NCBI GenBank assembly: GCA_910578475.1
Contig: CAJTRK010000033.1
Location: forward strand, 1 to 37,564
Reading direction: 5' to 3'
From: an uncultured Lachnospiraceae bacterium
Lineage (GTDB): Bacteria; Bacillota; Clostridia; Lachnospirales; Lachnospiraceae
Length of the DNA: 37,564 nt
Positions 31,754 through 37,564 of the stretch are shown in pieces. Below the pieces are notes generated by a model, which was not told where the DNA came from, ran no database searches, and worked only from the letters and a program-made list of their open reading frames with translations. A program made the position numbers and the translations under genes. Every line of letters begins with the position of its first letter. Positions within the stretch are counted from its first letter, which is position 1.

Positions 31754-32044
31754 TCAGCTCCTGGCCAGTTTTGCTTTAATCTTATCCATGGAATCCACGA
31801 AAACGAGAATTTCCGCCACAACTTCATAAAGCTCCGGCGGAATCATTTCTCCGATATCCAGCCTTGACAGCGTATCCGCCAGTTTATCATCCCGATGTAC
31901 CGGAACATCCGCCTCTTTCGCCTTCTCAATGATTCGCTCCGCCAACGCTCCCCTTCCGGAAGCAATGACTCTCGGCGCTTCGTCCGAAGGGTCAAACTCT
32001 AACGCAATCGCCTGTTTCAGTTTGCTTTCTTTTTCTTTCTGCAT
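31754..32044 (-). CDS. YlqH-like protein (FlhB C-terminal cytoplasmic domain homologue)
   Basis: 96-residue soluble protein related to the cytoplasmic domain of the export-switch protein FlhB/EscU: KLKQAIALEFDPSDEAPRVI, then AERIIEKAKEADVPVHRDD and a helix with IPPELYEVVAEILVFVDSMD. The autocleavage motif NPTH of true FlhB is absent, as in Bacillus YlqH. The ATG at 32042-32044 has GGGGG 7 bases upstream; a GTG 19 codons earlier lacks a ribosome site. It follows the FliK-like gene, the same order as ylqG-ylqH in Bacillus. Confidence 0.85.
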   Translation of the reverse strand: MQKEKESKLKQAIALEFDPSDEAPRVIASGRGALAERIIEKAKEADVPVHRDDKLADTLSRLDIGEMIPPELYEVVAEILVFVDSMDKIKAKLARS

Positions 32045-32106
32045 CCGATTTCCCCCACTTTTTGCAAAACAATCTTTTCCATCCGCAATACGGATTTTCA
32101 CTCATA

Positions 32107-33918
32107 TCAGGCGCGCATGTCAAAAGACGTCTTGCTCAACACGGATATATTTTTATTCTGTTCCAGAATTTCCTGCATCACATTCGTCGGCCCGTCTTCC
32201 TTTATCTGAAAGTTTGCCTTCATGGAATAACCGCGCTTTTCCAGTCGTTCATTCAAAATGTGAATATGGTCAGCAATCAGATTCAATGCCGCCTCATCTT
32301 TTACGGTAAAACTTGCGCTGACCTTATTCAGGTTCTTCTGCATGGTGACATAAACGTCCAGCGGTCCGAGATTTTCCATATCCAGATGCAGAAGCGCGCT
32401 GACATTGCCGTCTTTTTTGGCAAGGCTCTTTTTGTTGGTATAAACATATAAGTCTCCGTGAGCCTCGTTTCCCGTCATTTTTAAGGGAAGCTGTATATAA
32501 GTAAAGAGATGATTCATCTGATTCATAAAATCCACGTTGTTCTGTAAGTTCTGAACACTCTTTGCGCCTGCGCTTTCCGCCTTTCCTGCCATATGAAAGG
32601 CTTCTTCCAGTCTGGCTGCCTGTTCCCTGATTCGGGCATAAAGCTGCTCTACTTTTTCTTTATCCGCCACATCCTCCGGCTTCATGAGCCACTCATTTTT
32701 CATGCCTGCCTCAAGCAGATTCCGAAAAGCTCTGCTCCCGAAAAGGGTTTTCATATCCTCCTGAAAATCTTCCCGTATCATATGGGCATTTTCTGCAAAC
32801 AAATGCTGAATCTGCGAAAGAACCGCTTTGGGCGAAAGATTTCCGCTGCCTATCTGTTTTGCGAGCTCCGCATCGGTTCCCATCTTTTGAAGCATATTGG
32901 CAAGAGACTGCCACGTTTTGGCAGACAATTCCGTACGTCCTGCCGGTTCCTGCTCTGTCATTCCCCGTCCTGCCGCGTCCTGCAGAGCATCTTTTGCCTC
33001 CGCCTTTTCTCCCTCTGCCAGTTCCTTTAACAGGATTTCCGCTCCGTCCGGCGTTCTGACGGTCTCCGGGCCGCCTGCCGTCCTGTCAGACGCACCGGGC
33101 AGGGCTTCTCCCATACTTCCTTCCGACACATTCCCGGAAATTCCCGCGTTTCCTTCTGTTCCGGATTCGCCTGCGGCCGTATCGCCCGGCAGACCGGCGT
33201 TTTCTCCTCCGCTCTCGTTTCCTGTTAAGGCTTTTATGACCTGCTGATAAAAGAGAACTGCCTCCGCCTCTTTTCCTTCCGCAAGAAGTTCCTGGAAAAC
33301 CTGCGGAATCTCTTCCATAATCTGGCCCGCGCTCTGCAATATCTGATGTTCGTAATTTTTGTACAGTTCAAACTGTTCAATATTTATTTCCGTAACAGGA
33401 AGCCCCAGACGAATCATCTGCATGACCGAAGCCGGGTCTGCATTCGGAAAGTCGATTAACTGCCGGCTCACATATGCTATCGAGTCCCGGTCGATTGGCA
33501 TTCCTTCCTGCATCATATTCGATACCATCCGGATATTACCCGCACTGGCAGATAAGCCTGCCGCCGATAATGCTTTCAGAATCGTCGCCTGATTTGCCAT
33601 ATTCGCATAAAGCGGCGCAAGAGATATCTGTGAGCCGTTGTTCGTCTTTATTTCAAAACTCATGTTCTGCCCGAGCGCAATATTTAAATCCCGTTCCAGC
33701 TTGGCCGTCAATACGGTCTCCTCATCCAGCGCGATTTGAACCGTATTGCCTTCTCTTCCCACTACTTCGCCCTGAACCGTCTGCCCCGGAACCATGTTCC
33801 TGATTTCACTCTGCCCCCGGTAATTCCTGTCTCCGGCCGGAACCGTACTCCCGGTTCCATTCATATTTGTCTGCTTGATTTCCTGATTCTTCGACTGAAA
33901 AATATTCCCTAAATTCAA
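32107..33918 (-). CDS. FliK-like / YlqG-like protein (flagellar hook-length control C-terminal domain)
   Basis: 603-residue soluble protein. The N-terminal part resembles a small beta domain (GQTVQGEVVGREGNTVQIAL). The middle is a low-complexity Gly/Ala/Glu-rich segment (about 225-330). The C-terminal about 130 residues look like the Flg_hook domain of FliK (LPLKMTGNEAHGDLYVYTNK, HLDMENLGPLDVYVTMQKN, FTVKDEAALNLIADHIHILN). No ATG is used: TTG at 33916-33918 is the best start because GGAGG lies 5 bases upstream. It lies between rnhB and ylqH exactly as ylqG does in Bacillus. It may be a secretion-related relative rather than the real hook-length ruler. Confidence 0.75.
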   Translation of the reverse strand: MNLGNIFQSKNQEIKQTNMNGTGSTVPAGDRNYRGQSEIRNMVPGQTVQGEVVGREGNTVQIALDEETVLTAKLERDLNIALGQNMSFEIKTNNGSQISLAPLYANMANQATILKALSAAGLSASAGNIRMVSNMMQEGMPIDRDSIAYVSRQLIDFPNADPASVMQMIRLGLPVTEINIEQFELYKNYEHQILQSAGQIMEEIPQVFQELLAEGKEAEAVLFYQQVIKALTGNESGGENAGLPGDTAAGESGTEGNAGISGNVSEGSMGEALPGASDRTAGGPETVRTPDGAEILLKELAEGEKAEAKDALQDAAGRGMTEQEPAGRTELSAKTWQSLANMLQKMGTDAELAKQIGSGNLSPKAVLSQIQHLFAENAHMIREDFQEDMKTLFGSRAFRNLLEAGMKNEWLMKPEDVADKEKVEQLYARIREQAARLEEAFHMAGKAESAGAKSVQNLQNNVDFMNQMNHLFTYIQLPLKMTGNEAHGDLYVYTNKKSLAKKDGNVSALLHLDMENLGPLDVYVTMQKNLNKVSASFTVKDEAALNLIADHIHILNERLEKRGYSMKANFQIKEDGPTNVMQEILEQNKNISVLSKTSFDMRA

Positions 33919-33931
33919 TGTTTCCTCCCGC

Positions 33932-34693
33932 TCATGAAACAAAATGTGTGAAAAAAGTTTTTCGGTGAATCGGGCATGGCCCGTATTTTTTCAGAGCTTC
34001 GATATGCGCCTGTGCACCATATCCCTTATTGGAAGCGAATCCATATTCCGGAAAAATGCCGTCGTACTGCACCATCAGGCGGTCCCTCGTCACTTTTGCC
34101 ACAATGCTTGCCGCTCCGATGGAAATGCTTTTGGCATCCCCCTTGATGATTGGAATCTGCCTGATGGATATCTGCGGTATTGTCACGGCATCATTTAACA
34201 GCAAACCAGGCTGGACCTCCAGTTTGGAAACTGCCTCCCGCATCGCCTCATATGTCGCCTGCAATATATTGATTTCATCAATCCGCTCCGGCGTGCTGTA
34301 ACCGATTCCTACCGCCACCGCTTTTTCCATGATGACATCATAAAGCTCCTCTCTTTTTTTTTCGGACAGTTTCTTGGAATCATTGATATATAAAATGTCA
34401 CAATTTTTTGGCAAAATGACCGCCCCTGCCACTACCGGTCCGGCAAGCGGCCCTCTTCCCACCTCATCAATGCCGCAGATACTCCCATAAGCAGCATATT
34501 CTTTCTCATATGCTTTGAGCCCTTCTATCCTTTCAAGCTCCTTCTCATAAGCAGCAAGGCGCTTTTTGGCCTTTTCAACCTCCAGCCGCACGCCGTTTCT
34601 CTCATCCTGCTCATACCGCTTAAATAAATCAGGCAGCCTTTCATAATCAGCTGCCTGTAATTTCTCTTTGATTTCACGAATCGCTTCTGCCAT
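33932..34693 (-). CDS. rnhB: Ribonuclease HII
   Basis: RNase HII removes ribonucleotides and RNA from RNA-DNA hybrids. Catalytic acidic residues are visible in ICGIDEVGRGPLAGPVVAGA (Asp, Glu), LLNDAVTI (Asp) and KGDAKSISIGAASIVAKVTR (Asp). A helical N-terminal extension of about 65 residues is as in Bacillus RnhB. The 253-residue frame starts at ATG 34691-34693 with GAGG 6 bases upstream; a GTG four codons earlier is not supported. It is preceded by two small hairpins and ends 13 bases before the FliK-like start. Confidence 0.96.
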   Translation of the reverse strand: MAEAIREIKEKLQAADYERLPDLFKRYEQDERNGVRLEVEKAKKRLAAYEKELERIEGLKAYEKEYAAYGSICGIDEVGRGPLAGPVVAGAVILPKNCDILYINDSKKLSEKKREELYDVIMEKAVAVGIGYSTPERIDEINILQATYEAMREAVSKLEVQPGLLLNDAVTIPQISIRQIPIIKGDAKSISIGAASIVAKVTRDRLMVQYDGIFPEYGFASNKGYGAQAHIEALKKYGPCPIHRKTFFTHFVS

Positions 34694-34720
34694 ATTGTAC
34701 CTCACATGTTTACTCCCATC

Positions 34721-34738
34721 TGTCTGCTTCAGCAGACA
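34721..34738. other. Perfect hairpin in the rnhB leader
   Basis: TGTCTGCT / AGCAGACA form an 8-bp stem with a 2-nt loop, about 30 bases upstream of rnhB. No U-tract. Possible processing or pausing element. Confidence 0.5.
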
Positions 34739-34750
34739 CTCAAATCAATA

Positions 34751-34772
34751 GTTGAAAATTTTAATTTTCAAC
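34751..34772. other. Perfect hairpin between lepB and rnhB
   Basis: GTTGAAAATT (34751-34760) and AATTTTCAAC (34763-34772) form a 10-bp stem with a 2-nt loop. Similar AT-rich TTGAAAA hairpins occur at 35380-35400 and 36936-36960, each between genes of this run. Confidence 0.55.
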
Positions 34773-34807
34773 CTTTTACCAATCGAAGTATTCTTTCGAC
34801 CATTCCG

Positions 34808-35347
34808 TTATCTGTGCCTGATAAATCCAAACCTGTCAAAAGGCCATATCCTGAGCCATGCCCGGCCGATAATTTTATCCCTTCTGACATTTCCGACCGA
34901 CATATCCCGGCTGTCGGAACTGTTATTCCGGTTATCTCCCAGTACGAAATATTCATCCTCTCCGAGCGTAATCGGCTCATATGCCCGGCCCGGTTCCTGG
35001 ATGACTTCTTTCCCATATCCCTCTTCTAAAATCTCACCGTTTATGAAAATATTTCCATCCCTGTCAATCTGAACAGTCTCACCGGGAAGTCCTATAATTC
35101 TCTTAATATAAAACGTATTATCCTCATATTCGAACGGAAAAACGATAATATCAAAACGTTCTGGCTCTCTGAAACGATAAGTAATTTTATCCACAATCAG
35201 ATTATCTTCATGCCGAAGCTGTGGCTCCATTGAGCTTCCGCTCACCTGTGTCCGCTGTCCGACAAAATGAATGACCAGATAGACCAGACACAGTACCACC
35301 AGAAGATACAGGCTGGTACTCAATATTTCCCGCAACACCTTTTTCAT
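34808..35347 (-). CDS. lepB: Signal peptidase I (copy 2)
   Basis: Type I signal peptidase that releases exported proteins from their signal peptides. One N-terminal membrane helix (about 9-28), catalytic Ser in VSGSSMEPQL, catalytic Lys in FYIKRIIGLPGE, box D/E residues in FVLGDNRNNSSDSRDMSVGN. The 179-residue form starts at ATG 35345-35347, downstream of the leader module; an 18-codon upstream extension is rejected. It lies between rbgA and rnhB, and a related lepB lies on the other side of rbgA. Confidence 0.94.
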   Translation of the reverse strand: MKKVLREILSTSLYLLVVLCLVYLVIHFVGQRTQVSGSSMEPQLRHEDNLIVDKITYRFREPERFDIIVFPFEYEDNTFYIKRIIGLPGETVQIDRDGNIFINGEILEEGYGKEVIQEPGRAYEPITLGEDEYFVLGDNRNNSSDSRDMSVGNVRRDKIIGRAWLRIWPFDRFGFIRHR

Positions 35348-35353
35348 GACATC

Positions 35354-35378
35354 TATAACCGTGCCTTTCTTACAGTCT
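35354..35378 (-). promoter_or_regulatory. Start-site module before lepB copy 2, with hairpin
   Basis: Minus strand: CAGACTGTAAGAAAGG, then CACGGTTAT, then AGATGTC and ATG (16 nt after AAAGG). Upstream, TGAAAAATC / GATTTTTCA (35380-35400) form a 9-bp hairpin. Confidence 0.6.
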
Positions 35379-35422
35379 GTGAAAAATCTTTGATTTTTCA
35401 ACCTATGACCTTACTTCCGCTT

Positions 35423-36277
35423 TTATGCTGCCCCGTCAGGTCTTTCCAGCGTGATTCTTCCAATCCTTCCGCTTCTGAAATCGTCCAATAAAAGCAGGGC
35501 GCCTTTCTCATAATCGATTTCCCCGCCCTTTTTATAACATTTCCGACTCTCACAAATATGTTCATAAACCTGAAGCGGCGCCTCCAATTCTTCCGAAAAT
35601 TGATAACGCTCCACAAGTTCCTGCTTATAGTGTACCATCAAACAGGTAAGTAAGTCCATTGCAAGTTCTGTCTTTTGCAGAATTTCATCATTCATGGAAC
35701 CGATAAAAGCAAGATTCCGGCCCACTTCCTGACTGTCAAATCTGGGCCACAAAATCCCCGGCGTATCGAGCAGCTCCAACTCCCTGTTCAGCCGAATCCA
35801 CTGTTTTCCTTTCGTAACGCCCGGCTTATTCCCGGTCTTTGCACATGCTTTGCCTGCTATGGAATTGATAAAGGTAGACTTTCCTACATTCGGAATACCC
35901 ACTACAATCGCCCGTACCGGCCGGTTCACGATTCCTTTTCTACGGTCCCGTTCAATTTTCTCACGACAGGCTTCCCGTACAGCTCCCTGAACCCCTTTGA
36001 TTCCCGTTCCGGCTCTGGCATTGATTTCCAGCACATGAAAACCTTTCTTTTTAAAATAAGCAATCCACGCTTTATTACACGCATCATCCGCAAGGTCTGC
36101 CTTGTTGAGCAATATCAGCCGCGCCTTGTTCCTGCCAAGCTCATCTATATCAGGATTACGGCTGCTCAAAGGGATTCTGGCATCTACCAGTTCAATCACC
36201 AGGTCGATTAACCCGATATTCTCCTGCATCATGCGTTTTGCTTTAGTCATATGTCCGGGATACCATTGATAATTCAT
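35423..36277 (-). CDS. rbgA: Ribosome biogenesis GTPase RbgA (YlqF)
   Basis: Circularly permuted GTPase needed for maturation of the 50S subunit. The permuted motif order is visible: G4 LLNKADLAD (about 53-61) and G5 NARAGTG come before G1 GIPNVGKSTFINSIAG and G3 ELLDTPGILWPR. The N-terminus NYQWYPGHMTKAKRMMQENI is diagnostic. The ATG at 36275-36277 has GAGG 6 bases upstream; an ATG four codons earlier is not needed. 284 residues, normal. Its place near rplS and rnhB is conserved in Firmicutes. Confidence 0.96.
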   Translation of the reverse strand: MNYQWYPGHMTKAKRMMQENIGLIDLVIELVDARIPLSSRNPDIDELGRNKARLILLNKADLADDACNKAWIAYFKKKGFHVLEINARAGTGIKGVQGAVREACREKIERDRRKGIVNRPVRAIVVGIPNVGKSTFINSIAGKACAKTGNKPGVTKGKQWIRLNRELELLDTPGILWPRFDSQEVGRNLAFIGSMNDEILQKTELAMDLLTCLMVHYKQELVERYQFSEELEAPLQVYEHICESRKCYKKGGEIDYEKGALLLLDDFRSGRIGRITLERPDGAA

Positions 36278-36327
36278 GCCAGTCCTCATCCCTTTCTTTC
36301 AATGTATTAAAATACCCTTATTCCACA

Positions 36328-36912
36328 CTATTCAATAAACCCAATTTCACCCTCTGCGTCTTTCAGATGAAACCAGGCTTTCCCGATAATATTGTTTTTG
36401 GCTATCGGTCCAATATTGCCGGAACGGCTGTCTTCGCTGCTGTTTCGATTATCACCAAGCACAAAATATTCATTTCCTGCCAGTGTTATCTCATTTCCCG
36501 CAATTCCGGAATCGATAATTTTATCAAATCTTTCATCCTCTTCCAAGAGCTCGCCGTTGACATAGACTTTTCCATTTAAAATCTGTATCGTTTCACCGGG
36601 CAATGCAATAATTCTTTTGACGTAATAATGCGTATTCTGATTTCCGTTTGGAAGAAATACTACAACGTCTCCTCTCTTTGGTGAAGACAGTTTATACAAA
36701 AAGCGATTGATTAAAATTTCCTGCCCGTTGCTTAATGCCGGTTCCATGGAATCCCCGATTACGCTTGTTCTCATACCGACAAAATAAGTCAACGCTACTG
36801 CCAGAAAAATAACTACAAAGGTTCCTATCATCATTTCAAAAATATCTTTCAGCAAAGAGGAATTTATTTTCTTTTCTTTCTGATAAAAATGCAGCCCTTT
36901 TCTTCTAGCCAC
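36328..36912 (-). CDS. lepB: Signal peptidase I (copy 1)
   Basis: Second type I signal peptidase. An N-terminal basic region and one membrane helix (MMIGTFVVIFLAVALTYFVG) precede catalytic Ser in VIGDSMEPAL, catalytic Lys in YVKRIIALPGE, and FVLGDNRNSSEDSRSGNIGP. No ATG is available near the N-terminus: GTG at 36910-36912 is 13 nt from AAAGG of the leader module, the same spacing as in other genes, while GTG at 36922-36924 lies within the module next to AAAGG. About 194 residues. First gene after the rplS terminator; two leader modules precede it. Confidence 0.9.
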   Translation of the reverse strand: MARRKGLHFYQKEKKINSSLLKDIFEMMIGTFVVIFLAVALTYFVGMRTSVIGDSMEPALSNGQEILINRFLYKLSSPKRGDVVVFLPNGNQNTHYYVKRIIALPGETIQILNGKVYVNGELLEEDERFDKIIDSGIAGNEITLAGNEYFVLGDNRNSSEDSRSGNIGPIAKNNIIGKAWFHLKDAEGEIGFIE

Positions 36913-36915
36913 CCC

Positions 36916-36938
36916 GATAACCACGCCTTTCTCTCAGG
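36916..36938 (-). promoter_or_regulatory. Start-site module (proximal of two) before lepB copy 1
   Basis: Minus strand: CCTGAGAGAAAGG, then CGTGGTTATCGGG, then GTG. Upstream an imperfect AT-rich hairpin (36936-36960) joins it to the distal copy. Confidence 0.65.
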
Positions 36939-36960
36939 TTGAAAAAACTTTTTCCAGCCT

Positions 36961-36977
36961 GACCATGCCTTTCTCTC
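36961..36977 (-). promoter_or_regulatory. Start-site module (distal of two) before lepB copy 1
   Basis: Minus strand: CGAGAGAAAGGCATGGTC, directly after the rplS terminator. No gene starts 13 nt downstream, so this copy is not acting as a ribosome site for a visible protein. Confidence 0.55.
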
Positions 36978-36985
36978 GATAGTAC

Positions 36986-37020
36986 AAAAACAGTTACCTC
37001 GAATTTCTTCAAGGTAACTG
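36986..37020 (-). terminator. Rho-independent terminator of rplS
   Basis: CAGTTACCT (36991-36999) and AGGTAACTG (37012-37020) pair perfectly around a 12-nt loop. On the minus strand TTTTTG follows. It lies 14 bases after the rplS stop, so downstream genes depend on read-through or their own promoter. Confidence 0.85.
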
Positions 37021-37033
37021 TCCGGATTCAATC

Positions 37034-37381
37034 TTATTTTACCAGTTCTTTAACTTTTGCTTTCTTACCAACACGTTCTCTCAGATAATTCAGTTTCGCA
37101 CGTCTTACCTTACCTCTTCTTACTACTTCGATTTTCTCAACATTGGGAGAATGAAGAGGCCATGTCTTCTCAACACCAACACCGTTGGATAATTTTCTGA
37201 CCGTAAAAGTCTCCCGGTTGCTTCCGCCCTGTCTCTTCAATACAGTTCCTTCAAAAATCTGGATTCTCTCGCGGTTACCTTCTTTAATTTTACCATAAAC
37301 TTTGACTGTGTCGCCTACTCTGAATTCGTCAACCTGCTCTTTTACCTGAGCTTCTTCAATTTCTTTAATAATCTCGTTCAT
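37034..37381 (-). CDS. rplS: 50S ribosomal protein L19
   Basis: L19 sits at the 30S-50S interface of the ribosome. The 115-residue protein has the family pattern FRVGDTVKVYGKIKEGNRER, IQIFEGTVLKRQGG, SNRETFTVRKLSNGVGVEKT and the basic C-terminus RGKVRRAKLNYLRERVGKKA. GGAGG lies 5 bases before the ATG. It has its own promoter (37455-37483) and terminator (36986-37020). Confidence 0.98.
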   Translation of the reverse strand: MNEIIKEIEEAQVKEQVDEFRVGDTVKVYGKIKEGNRERIQIFEGTVLKRQGGSNRETFTVRKLSNGVGVEKTWPLHSPNVEKIEVVRRGKVRRAKLNYLRERVGKKAKVKELVK

Positions 37382-37450
37382 ATTTCCCTCCTAAATAATA
37401 TGGATGTTCTTAATACATTCCGTAACAGAGGACCATCTTATTCGCAACAG
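37382..37450 (-). promoter_or_regulatory. rplS 5' leader, possible L19 leader element
   Basis: About 65-70 nt between the predicted transcription start and the rplS ATG. ATGG (near 37428) and CCAT (near 37400) can pair to close a structured segment. Firmicutes rplS genes often carry a conserved L19 leader motif; I cannot confirm its consensus by eye, so this is tentative. Confidence 0.3.
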
Positions 37451-37454
37451 TAAT

Positions 37455-37483
37455 AATTTATCATACTGAGGGGAAAAATGCAA
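37455..37483 (-). promoter_or_regulatory. Promoter of rplS
   Basis: Minus strand: TTGCAT (complement of 37478-37483), 17-bp spacer, TAAATT (complement of 37455-37460). Confidence 0.65.
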
Positions 37484-37564
37484 TAGGGAATCTGATTATC
37501 ATAAAAGTTTTCTAAATTGCAAAAGTAAATTCTACCCTTTGTTTCTTCAATAGAAGTTACCTAT

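Noticed and set aside
31011..31829. Long plus-strand open frame of 272 codons
   Set aside because: It lies antisense to pgeF, yraN and ylqH. The minus-strand frames match known families, so this is a shadow.
1..37564. Prophage, integrative element, CRISPR array, tRNA or rRNA genes
   Set aside because: Apart from the transposase fragment at the left edge I see no integrase, phage structural genes, repeat-spacer array or tRNA-like cloverleaf.

Overview
The window looks like a chromosomal segment of a Clostridia genome, most likely Lachnospiraceae. The reasons are the low-to-medium GC content, strong GGAGG-type ribosome binding sites, the gene order rplS / lepB / rbgA / rnhB / ylqG-like / ylqH / yraN / pgeF (which extends the Bacillus order rplS-ylqF-rnhB-ylqG-ylqH), scpA-scpB next to a D-Ala-D-Ala carboxypeptidase, and feoA-feoB. 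The family assignment is inference; no 16S rRNA or other marker is present. Most genes are on the minus strand.

Layout. 1-260: 3' end of an insertion-sequence transposase cut by the window edge. 409-5652 (minus): a D,D-carboxypeptidase, ScpB, ScpA, a membrane metallophosphoesterase, then a second D,D-carboxypeptidase. 5900-6076: rpsU with its own promoter and terminator. 6390-7631 (plus): tmcAL. 7638-15839 (minus): plsC, cardiolipin synthase, a CDF cation transporter, sbcC, sbcD, an HPr-like protein without histidine, and a ZIP transporter. 15991-18284 (minus): feoB and feoA. 18596-20272 (plus): Na/Pi cotransporter with a PhoU-like tail, convergent with a PhoR/PhoP-like two-component pair (20262-22270, minus). 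22352-23493 (plus): a split chromate-transporter pair. 23573-26811 (plus): a FapA-like protein with a repeat domain, then a response regulator with an HD-GYP domain. 26999-30312 (minus): a large sensor kinase and its response regulator. 30426-37381 (minus): pgeF, yraN, ylqH, a FliK-like gene, rnhB, lepB, rbgA, lepB, rplS, which together serve translation, envelope export and housekeeping.

Three things go beyond routine gene content. (1) A dispersed structured repeat, at 4237-4437, 6270-6383 and 10101-10288, has conserved inner blocks. In the two complete copies the outer arms differ in sequence between copies, yet each copy's arms remain complementary to each other. (2) A recurring start-site module (often a hairpin, then CTGAGAGAAAGG, then YATGGTTAT, then the start codon about 12-16 nt after AAAGG) precedes at least eight unrelated minus-strand genes. 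It occurs twice in tandem before one lepB. (3) A complete yraN gene (31308-31664) has no ATG, GTG or TTG and appears to start at CTG. In addition, the 305-bp gap between feoA and the Na/Pi transporter holds an 18-bp triple repeat over the feo promoter and a PhoP-box-like array with 11-bp periodicity before the phosphate transporter, whose convergent neighbour is a PhoPR-like pair.
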